64,000 nucleotides of DNA from the NCBI RefSeq assembly GCF_036850765.1, contig NC_089491.1:188959520-189023519 (forward strand). Direction: 5' to 3'. Below the pieces are notes generated by a model. It was not told the DNA's origin. It did not search any database and saw only the letters and a list, made by a program, of their open reading frames with translations. Position 1 is the stretch's first letter. Each line of letters opens with the position of its first letter. Shown here piece after piece: positions 54,861 to 64,000 of the stretch. Source of the DNA: Saccopteryx bilineata. Its lineage: Eukaryota; Chordata; Mammalia; Chiroptera; Emballonuridae. A program made the position numbers and the translations under genes.

Positions 54861-55160
54861 CAATGTGATAAGATAGATGTACTCATGCTCTGTCACCATG
54901 AAAGGGTACTAACTTAAGGAAGAATCCTGGGGCTGATAGCCAAAGTATAAGAGGGAACTGGTATGAAGTAGCCGGATGTATGAAAGGATAATACTGATAG
55001 ATTTGCTTGTGCAAAAACTGGGAATAGAAGCTCTCTGTGGCTGGCATACGGAAGAGAGTAGTGTGAGATGAGGTTGTAAGGAGATGGAGACAGGTTCATT
55101 ATGGAAGTCATTGTGCACCAAATTGAAGATGAGGCTTTATCTTTAAAAAGTCATTGAAGT

Positions 55161-55500
55161 CTGACCAGACGGTGGCACAGTGGATAGAGTGTCAGACTGG
55201 GATGCGGAGGACCCAGGTTCGAGACCCTGAGGTCACCAGCTTGAGTGCAGGCTCATCTGGTTTGAGCAAAAAGCTCACCAGTTTGGACCCAAGATCGCTG
55301 GCTTGAGCAAGGGGTTACTCGTTCTGCTGTAGCCCCATGGTCAAGGCACATATGAGAAAGCTCAATCAATGAACAACTAAAGTGCCACAATGAAGAACTG
55401 ATGATTGATGCTTCTCATCTCCTTTCCTATCTGTCTGTCCCTATCTGTCCCTCTCTCTGACTCTTTCTCTGTCTCTGTAAAAAAAAAAAAAAAAAAAAAA
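55161..55500 (+). mobile_element. tRNA-derived SINE, type A
   Basis: The left target duplication AAAAAGTCATTGAAGT is at 55145-55160. Two right copies follow: one with one mismatch (GCCATTGAAGT, 55504-55514) and an exact one at 55531-55542. Confidence 0.9.
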
Positions 55501-55829
55501 AAAGCCATTGAAGTAAAAAATAAATAAAAAAGTCATTGAAGTATTTTAATGAGGGAGGTGATAAAGTTTCATATGTTATGTACATCCACTACCATGGTCC
55601 TACAACCTCGAACTTCTGGAGAAACCCAGATTTTAGGTACTGTGCCCTGTTGTAACGTATTTTCTGGCTGTTCAGAATATCCATGTTAACCTTCATATTT
55701 TAACTTGAGTGTTCCATTGGCACCTTTTTTCTTTCACTCAATCCTATCTAAGGAGAAATTTTAGAACTGCAACTCTTTTTGAAAATATCATTTTAATTTT
55801 TTTTGATTGCTTACAATTCAGTCATTAAA

Positions 55830-56470
55830 TATTTGTTGAGCATTTGCTTGGTTCTAGAATCTGGAGCTGCAGACAAGATAGTCATTTACCAATCCTTGAG
55901 ATAATTTTATTTTCCCAGAGGATTAGACATGGAAACAGACATTTAAAATGCAGTGTAGTAAAAATACTTAATAGAGAAAGAAGCTGGGCCAGGAAGTGGC
56001 TGAGAACAGGGAAAAATGGCATTTGAGGAAGAGGAAATGTGGAAAGGCAGATTTGCAAAAGGGCATGTAATCTGAACAATGAAGGGCCCTTATGTGGTGT
56101 GCTGAAATTTGGAGCTTTTTCTTGTGGGAAACGAGATAATAGAGGTCTTTTCACAGACACTTGACCTTTAAAAAAAAGTTACTCTGATGGCAGCATGAGG
56201 GATGCACTGGAATTGGGAGAAACTAGAAAGCCAGAATACCATTTAGAGTTGCAGTAGTCCAAACTAGAAAAGATAGAGATGTAAATGAAGGTAACAGTAT
56301 ATTGTAAAGACTTTGAGAAGCAGTGAAAAGTAGGGATGAACCTGACAAATACTAGAATTCAAGAGACAGCCAGGACAGCCCGCTGTGGAGATGAAAAAGA
56401 AATGGAAACTAATCCAAGAGCTGTGCTAGAATCCAAAGGGGAAGAAAGTGTTGAGGGGTTGACAAGTTAT
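55830..56470. repeat. Old interspersed repeat, family not assigned
   Basis: 'gcatttgcttggttctagaa', 'gaaatttggagctttttctt', 'aagttactctgatggcagca' and 'agagttgcagtagtccaaac' follow the same order as a common old mammalian repeat. Confidence 0.4.
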
Positions 56471-56754
56471 TCAAAACAGATTAGAAAGAAGCTTTAAAAA
56501 GATCATGAAGTCTTGAAAATAGGCCTTCAGTGACCAATGTGAAGGCAGTTTTAGTGGTGTAGCAAGGAGGAAAATCACCTTACTTTGAGCAGTACCCATA
56601 CACATATATATATATTTTTAAAGGTTGTTACAGTATTAACTAATATAGGGCAGTGTTGAGGATGTTAAGATAGTTTAAAAATTAGGTTTGATACTAGAAT
56701 GGTTCAATATGTTTGCTTAAGGTATATCATATACCTTGGAGAATAAAATATTAC

Positions 56755-56890
56755 TAGTAATAGTTAATATCTTCTATGGGTCAAGCCCTGTTCTTAGCTC
56801 TTTACATACATTGATACATTGTTTCAATAATCCTCAATTATTCTATGAGGTAGGTACTGCTATTACCCACATTTTACTTAAACAGGCTTG
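56755..56890 (-). repeat. MIR SINE
   Basis: 'tcaagccctgttcttagctc', 'caataatcctcaattattct' and 'tgaggtaggtactgctatta' are reverse MIR. Confidence 0.75.
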
Positions 56891-57793
56891 TGTGCATTGT
56901 AGAGGAACAAGTACACGATTTTTCTTTAATTTTTGTTGTCTTTCTTGGCGTCACTCTTAAGCCTCTGGCACAGATATCTTTTGAATGAATGTAGTTGAAC
57001 ACAGAAGAAATGCCCATCCAGGTGCAGGCTGGAAATGAAACGGGTGAGAAGCAGGTGACTGACCACAGCCAGGCAATATGGCTGGGTTGAGGATTAGGAG
57101 ATGTAAAAGCAATCTGAGCTGAAAAATAGCTTTGATTGAAGCCTCATCCCTCCAAAAATGGAGAAAGGATGGTGTGCAGATGCCTGCACTTCCAAGAGGA
57201 GGTGGTTGAGTGATACTAATCAGGAAGTAGTAGTGGGTAGCAAGAGGCCATGCTGACATTTTCTTGCCCTGTGAGGGAAAGTGTCATCATTTATGAGAAA
57301 GCTAGGTTTCAGTTAGGGCTAAGATGTGGAAAGAGAATTTGTGGCAAAGTAAGGAATACTTGGATGGTCCACTGCAATAGACTAAGGAAGTTGAATTGCG
57401 TGTTCCTAGGGACATAGTGGCAGATGTTTGTGAACGGAAGACAAGTGAGCAGCGGTTCAGGGGCTGAGCAGATAACCGGTAGCAGAGAATTGCATGGGGT
57501 AAAGAAATGTAGGAAAGAATGGACGAGTGGATAGTTGTACCTATGAGGCAAGACCAACTAATATAGTTGGGAAGTAGGCTAGAGGTATATATGACAAGCC
57601 AAGGTAACTTATTTGGAGAAATTTCAGAAGCACCCTCCTGGGTTTAGATCCCAACCCTTAAGCTCAGAACTATAAGCCAAGGTCCTAATTCCTAGTCTGG
57701 TTCCAGTGATCCCTTTCCTCCGTGGCTAGCCTCAATAAAAACTGGCATCTCACCCGAGTCTACAGTTCTGACATCCACTAACATCAGAGCCAC

Positions 57794-57797
<4 letters not shown>
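56891..57797. other. Intergenic interval, nothing recognised
   Basis: Short frames only; no splice-bordered exon or named repeat. Confidence 0.35.

Positions 57798-57840
<43 letters not shown>
57798..57840. repeat. (GT)n microsatellite between short direct repeats
   Basis: About 20 GT units, flanked by two copies of CTGACATSCACTAACATCAG at about 57767 and 57846. Confidence 0.9.
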
Positions 57841-57841
<1 letters not shown>

Positions 57842-59038
57842 TGTCTGACATGCACTAACATCAGCCATGTGTGTAATGTACCCTGCCCAGCCTTCCTTCC
57901 CTCTGCCAGCTACAAGTTCTGGCCAGGCCTTCTTGGTCTTTTTCCAGTCATAACATTTCTCAGATAGATGAATTCTTTTGAGCTTTGAAAGCAGAATCGG
58001 AGGATTTGGAGAGGGACAGGGGACAAGGGTTGATGGCAATGGTTTTCCATCAGAATTCAGGGCAGGAGAAGCATGAGTCCCCCATTGTCTGAAACACATG
58101 GGAAGGAAAATAATGTAATTAGTGTAAAAAGTTTGTAAAATTTATTCTTAAGGTACCTAATAATTAGAATGTTGTAGGGCTGTGTAAATTTCAGGAATTG
58201 TACTCACCTGTAATGTTGGAGAAGGGAGTTCATGTGAGGGGATGGTACAAGTCTCAACTAATAAGAAAGTTACTGTGTTTCAGAGGACCTGAAAAGAATC
58301 TATAAATTACTGATGATACATCCAACTCTTCCTTAAACCATCTAACTTCTTGTAATGCTAGGAAAGGTTCAATGTACTTAAATTGAGATAAATTATATTT
58401 ACACATCTTTCTTTGCAAGTCCCTTCATAAGTGTTGAGACGGAGGAATACTTTACACCAAGTTTATTTGACAGACCCCTTTCTTTAACCCTAAGAGATGA
58501 GTGTTTCTTTTGAAATTTTTTGCTGCCTATGATTTCAGGTGGAGTTGCTTTTAAGAGTGTCCTCTGATTATGAAAAGCTGGGTTTTCAGAGTCAGTATTG
58601 GAGTGGACTCTTGACCCAAGTGTTCTGTTTTACTGTTTTACATATGCATTACATTGGACACAGCAGAAATTAACATTCGTTTTCTATGCTTTCATTGTTC
58701 TATTTCAGGTCTCTCTCTCTTTAAAAAGTGTTTTATCTTTTTAGCATAGAAAGTTTTACCCATTTACCTTTGGAAGATACAGTTTGTAAATTATATGCAA
58801 TGAATTTTAAATTATAATCCTATTTCTTTTACCAAAACTTTCATTTGCCAGCCCACATGTAGGAGCATAGAGTCATTTTAATGTTAGCTAAAGAAAAATT
58901 TTAATTCAGAAGGTGTAACTGCCAGAAATATTGTACAGAGCCTGGCATTATCTACATGTATGCCTGATGTTTCCAATTCCCGTCTGTTTTCAGACACTAG
59001 TCACTAGTGTCAGTATTCCCCTCCTCTGGCATGAGAGG
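57841..59038. other. Intergenic interval, nothing recognised
   Basis: AT-rich, no exon or clear repeat apart from the short duplicated flank of the GT array. Confidence 0.35.
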
Positions 59039-59043
59039 GGAAG

Positions 59044-59521
<478 letters not shown>

Positions 59522-59879
59522 GGAAGGTTTTATATTTTTGAAAATTCAGAAGTTTATTCCCAGAAGACAAAGGCTTGAAAAGAGAAAGTTTGCCTGTATT
59601 CCAAGCACACTCAAAAGCAGTTTACATTAATTTTATTCAAAATCAGAAAGCTGATTTAGATTCTAAAAGCTGAAAAAGACAGCCTAAGTCATCCAGTTGT
59701 GCAGTTGCTCTATTGACATTTTCTTTCCTTCTGGAAGCAGTGCATGCTCTTGTAGAATATTAGAAAACATCAAAAGGCAGAAAGGGAAGAGAGAGCAGAG
59801 AGAGATCAGCCCTGTGAATGTGTTGGCTCACAGACTTTCTTCTATATGACAGAATATATCTTTTAAAAAAATAGATTGA

Positions 59880-60023
59880 GCCTGACCTGTGGTGGCGCAG
59901 TGGATAAAGCATCGACCTGGAAATGCTGAGGTCGCCGGTTCGAAACCCTGGGCTTGCCTGGTCAAGGCACATATGGGAGTTGATGCTTCCAGCTCCTCCC
60001 CCCCTTCTCTCTCTCTGTCTCTC

Positions 60024-60061
<38 letters not shown>

Positions 60062-60095
60062 TCCTCTCTAAAATGAATAAATAAAAAAATAATTA
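59880..60095 (+). mobile_element. tRNA-derived SINE, type B
   Basis: The target-site duplication AAAAAAATAGATTGA lies at 59865-59879 and 60096-60110. The tail holds a long (TC)n run. Confidence 0.93.
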
Positions 60096-60110
60096 AAAAA
60101 AATAGATTGA

Positions 60111-60598
60111 CTCCGTTTTTTAAGTGAGCTAGGAAGTTTTCTCTTGGCTTTTTTTATGAGCATGATATGCCTTAATAAACAATGTCATTCTGCCTTAGGA
60201 AACATCCTTTACGTCTTCAAAAATGGTGAATTACATGTAGGCTATTTACTCAACATTTTTCATTCTGTCAACATGGTTGGTTGCCAAATAGCTGTTTTGA
60301 ATAATTTTCAAAGGTGCATTTTTTGATATTTTGCCAGGGAAGTCATAACTCTTAAAATGCTCCATAACCCTAACCATACATAGATTTATGGACAGATATT
60401 ATGTTCCATGTTTTGTTTTTTTTCTCACTGTTTTAGTATCTGGGATTGATGCCAAAGGCTATTCAGCCTCATTCCATTTATTGGAGTATATGACTAAATT
60501 TACACAGCATAGTTAAGAAAGGGGTAATTGCCATGTTTGCTTATTCTAGTTTGGTGTCTTACATAATTGGAAAAGAAAAGCATTATTATTATTATTAT
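60111..60598. other. Intergenic interval, nothing recognised
   Basis: No exon or named repeat. Confidence 0.35.
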
Positions 60599-60912
60599 TT
60601 TTTTTTTTTTTTTTTTTTTTTTTGGTGAGAGGGGGGGGAGATAGTGAGACATGCTACCGCATGTGCCCTGACTGGGATCCACCCAGCAACCCCCGACTAA
60701 GGCCGATGCTTGGACCAACCGAGCTGTCCTCAGTGCCCAGGGCTGACGCTCTGGCCAGTCTAGCCACTGGCTGCGAGAGGGAAGAAGAGAGAGGAGAAGG
60801 AGGGGAAAGGAAGCAAATGGTCACTTCTCATGTATCCCCTGACTAGGAATCAAACCCAGGACATCCACACAATGGGCTGACGCTCTAGCCACTGAGACAA
60901 CCGGCCATGGCC
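60599..60912 (-). mobile_element. tRNA-derived SINE, type D
   Basis: A T tract, then GA-rich, 'gtgccctgactgggatccac' and, at the right end, the reverse head 'tggccatggccggttgtctc' (minus strand). Same family as 39989-40317. Confidence 0.85.
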
Positions 60913-61039
60913 AAAATGTTATTTCTAATACAACTGAGTGAAATAATCACCTGAGGAAATCCATATTACAGTTAATGGAATTAATCACCTGACACCTGAG
61001 CCACAAGAAGAGCTCCTTGCTTTATTCCAAACCATCTTT

Positions 61040-61460
61040 TATATGGCTACCAAAGATATTTTGCCCTTTAAAATTCAAAACTGTTACTTCCCTCTTTAAA
61101 GTCCTTTGATACCTCCTTGTTGCCTCTCTGCAGGATTAATTCTGGACTCTAGAATGGCAAATAGACCTGTGATCTGACTGCCATCTCATTCTTCTATCCT
61201 TTACTCTAGTCATACTGTATTGGAATCCTTTGAAAATGTCATTGGTTTCATGCCCTGTAGTTGTATTCAAGCTTTCCCCTCTTTCTGGAATGTTCTATTG
61301 TACTGTCGTAGGTTGAACCTCATTTCCCATCTGAAGCCTTTCCTGACTGTATGGGCTGGCTTGCTCCCCTTCCAGGGAGATTAGACCTTTGTGCTCCATT
61401 TTATATGCATACATAATTGAATCAGCATCTATAACACATTGCTGCAGGAATTGTTTTCAT
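61040..61460 (+). repeat. L2 LINE fragment
   Basis: 'aagtcctttgatacctcctt', 'cctctttctggaatgttcta', 'tttcccatctgaagcctttc' and 'ttgtgctccattttatatgc' follow the L2 3' region. Confidence 0.7.
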
Positions 61461-61534
61461 ATGTAAATCTCATTCACTATCCTTTTGGAGATGATCTGGT
61501 AGTGTAGATAGCTAGATATTTAATAAAGGAAGAG

Positions 61535-62345
61535 AGCAAAGAGAATCAGACATTATTAAGAATAATAAACTGGGAAGCTGAATCCGAGACTGAGCCCAGG
61601 GACCACTACATTGGGACCTAATCCCTGAAGCAGGCAGGAAGGATCCTTATTGGTCATTACCAGAAGAAGAATAAGAACAGCAGGAGAAATCTCTGCTGGG
61701 CACATGCACAGTAGAAGCCAAGATGGCACAAGGGGAGGTGCTTCCACTTAGAGGCATGCAGTAGGAACTAAGATGGTGACCATAAGGGGAGGACCCTGAC
61801 TGAGAAAAGGATTGGATTGGATGAGGGACATAGAACTCTGGAAGACTTAGGAAATGGATTGGTTAGGGGGAGGACCCAATACAGGCCTGTAAAAGATTGG
61901 GAAATTGGTTAGTTTGAAGAAGCACGTAGTCCTTCCCAAGCCCAAGGTAATACAATCTAAGCTAACAGAGTTTCCTCCAACCCCCTGCTTCTAGAACACT
62001 TGTTCACCCTATTCAGGTATCCTTTCTCTATAACAGCCATGTGGCCCTAGCAGCTGCCTGGGCCCCGTGAATGCGTAGGCTCCAAAGCAGTGACTTGGGT
62101 ACAGTGCCAGCCAGAGCATAGCCAGGAATCTTCCTAGACTAAGCTAGCCAGATAAGGACAGGGACTGAACTGGACTGAACCAATGGAACAGAATTTGTGA
62201 ACCTTGGCCTTTGTTTTAAGCTCGATGAAAACTTTTTCTACAGCAGGACTGACAGAGATGAAACACTGGGAACCTAGGGGCAGCCTTTCATTTCAATCCC
62301 AATAAACCTTACCATTACACCGTGACAACCTCCTATGCATGGGTC
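61535..62345 (+). repeat. LTR-like sequence, possible solo LTR
   Basis: About 800 bp of mixed composition with repeated purine-rich 'ggggaggaccc' and 'gattgggaaattggttagtt' steps. It ends with CAATAAACC at about 62300 followed by 'ttaccattaca', the R/U5 style of an LTR. Termini and target duplication are not resolved. Confidence 0.35.
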
Positions 62346-62599
62346 CCCCAAAATGCTTTTCTTGCAACCCCGTGAAAGGATGCCATACCCACCAGCAACA
62401 TCTCTTTGTAGCTCTTACCCTTCATTAGGAACATTATAATAGCCTTTCAGCTGGCCTGCCTGCCTCCATTCTGACCTACTCCCTGGCCCATTCTGCACAT
62501 CATCTTGAGTGAGTAGGCTCAATAGACAATGGTTGTACATTTCAGAGGTCTGGTGGTAGTGACTGGGTGAAATTGGCTCCAGGGCCTAACAACTAACAT

Positions 62600-63180
62600 T
62601 TTTGTTGTTCTGGTGGGTGAGAAGTGATAGCTTGTCCCTTTAGTTTGCACCTTCCTGATTACTAGAAAGATTAAGCTTTTTTTTTTTTTTTCATATTAAT
62701 TGGTCATTTAAATTTCCTTTTCTGGAAATACCTGTTCACACATTCTTTGCTCATTTTTCTATACAGTTTTTCATCTTCCTATAAATTTGATGGCAAACAT
62801 CATATACTATCACCTTTGTCTTACACATTACAAATATTTCCCACCATCTGTTATATTTTTGTTTATGATATCTTTTTTACATGCGTTTTGACCTACATAT
62901 TTTTAATATCTCTTACAACTCCCTAGTCTAGTTTACTATTTTAGTTGAGAATGTTTTTCTAGCCCCTAAGTGTATAAATTTATCCTCTTAAATTTTGTTC
63001 TAAGATATTTTTATTGTTTTCCACACATTTATTTTTAATTCATATGGAATTTATTTTTTAATATGTATTAAGATAATCTAATTTTATTTTTCTCTAGATG
63101 GCTATATTAGAATCTTGTATATACTAATACAAATTTTGAGACTCTCCGTTATAATGATCTAATTCTTTTTCCAAATAACA
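62600..63180 (-). repeat. Old LINE-1 fragment
   Basis: The plus strand reads as antisense ORF2 3' sequence: 'ccttcctgattactagaaag', 'cacacattctttgctcattt' and 'cctataaatttgatggcaaa'. Heavily diverged. Confidence 0.5.
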
Positions 63181-63189
63181 AAACTACCT

Positions 63190-63290
63190 AACCTTGTGCA
63201 TATATTTGCCAAATACTGTCCTAAGCACTTCACATATTTTAGCTCGTTTAATCTTGGCGGCAACGTTGGAGGCCAATTCTGTTATTTAAC
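63190..63290 (-). repeat. MIR SINE fragment
   Basis: 'actgtcctaagcacttcaca' and 'agctcgtttaatcttggcgg' are reverse MIR. Confidence 0.65.
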
Positions 63291-63333
63291 ATGAATGCTA
63301 AACTGCTTTTATCAAATTAAAAAGAAACCATTA

Positions 63334-63664
63334 GGCCTGACCAGGTGATGGCACAATGGATAGAGTGTCGGACTGGGACCCAGAGGACCCAGGTTTGAAA
63401 CCCCAAGGTCCCCGGCTTGAGCGTGGGTTCATCTAATTTGAACACAGTTCACCAGCTTGAACCCAAAGTCAGTGGCTTGAGTAAGAGGTCACTTGGTCTG
63501 CTTTTGCCCAAGGCACATATGACCAAGCCTGGTCAAGGCACATATGAGAAACCAATCAATGAGCAACTAAGGTGCTGCAACAAAGAATTGATGCTTCTCA
63601 TCTCTCTCCTTCATGTCTGTCCCTATCTGTCCCTCTCTCTGTCTCTGTCACACACACACACACA
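63334..63664 (+). mobile_element. tRNA-derived SINE, type A
   Basis: Head 'gcctgaccaggtgatggcac' and body with a 'caaggcacatatga' duplication. The tail is (CA)n, not poly(A). Target duplications AAACCATTA and AAACCATTG are imperfect. Confidence 0.85.
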
Positions 63665-64000
63665 AAACCATTGGTATTATGATTGGAATTACATAAATTT
63701 ATACATTGATTTTGGGGGAATAGACATGTTTTATATCCTTCAATAACAATTGTTTTCCATATGTCTTAACCCTGTCTTATCAAATTTGACCTTAAACATT
63801 CTGTACACTATACTGCTAGTATACTTTTATTATCATTCCAAGTGGGATATATGTTTTTCCATTTTTGTCTGGCTATTTCTATAAGCATTCTTTCTTATGA
63901 TGCATTAAGGGTGGCATATGCATATTAATTAGCTTAGATTAAGTTGTGCTGCAGTGGCAACCTGAAATCCTCAGTGATTTATAATTTCCTGATCATACTG
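63665..64000. other. Intergenic end of window, nothing recognised
   Basis: AT-rich, no exon or named repeat. Confidence 0.35.

Overview
Eukaryotic, mammalian DNA, almost certainly from a bat (Chiroptera; family not resolved here). The grounds are at least four kinds of tRNA-derived SINE with intact A/B boxes, several LINE-1 copies including two near full length, a Helitron whose 3' end resembles bat HeliBat elements, a hAT miniature element, and the usual old mammalian relics (MIR, L2, MER5, MER20). There is no prokaryotic gene organisation, CRISPR array or operon.

The only host gene I can prove is POMP (proteasome maturation protein, UMP1 family), on the minus strand from the ATG at 54016-54018 to the stop at 19837-19839. 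I rebuilt six coding exons (3, 98, 61, 102, 94 and 68 nt) with GT/AG borders. They join into a 141-residue frame, the length of mammalian POMP, with no internal stop. Its promoter is a TATA-less CpG island at about 53.57-54.37 kb.

Layout. 0-2.3 kb: decayed minus-strand endogenous retrovirus (gag-like internal part, a primer-binding-site-like sequence and an LTR) and a second related LTR. 2.3-6 kb: DNA-transposon relics, two SINEs inserted back to back and an old L1 fragment. 6.07-13.82 kb: near-complete plus-strand LINE-1 with a 12-bp target-site duplication. 13.8-19.8 kb: SINEs, MER20/MER5 and L1 tails, ending at the POMP 3' UTR. 19.8-54.0 kb: POMP. Its 18.6-kb intron 4 holds an older L1 (25.70-39.97 kb) split by a younger full-length L1 (28.42-36.50 kb) and by two SINEs. 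Intron 1 holds a hAT element and an internally deleted Helitron. 54-64 kb: intergenic DNA upstream of POMP with SINEs, simple repeats, L2/MIR, an LTR-like stretch and an old L1 piece.

SINE labels used below, defined only for this window. Type A: about 330 bp, head 'gaccaggcggtggcgcag'. Type B: about 200 bp, head 'gacctgtggtggcgcag'. Type C: about 390 bp, head 'ctggccggttggctcag', with a GC-rich 3' domain. Type D: an older element, seen on the minus strand. The most unusual signals are tandem promoter-like monomers in one L1 5' UTR, different upstream 5' UTRs on two closely related L1s, the Helitron with both ends of its RepHel gene fused, and a membrane-segment plus coiled-coil frame ahead of gag in the retrovirus.
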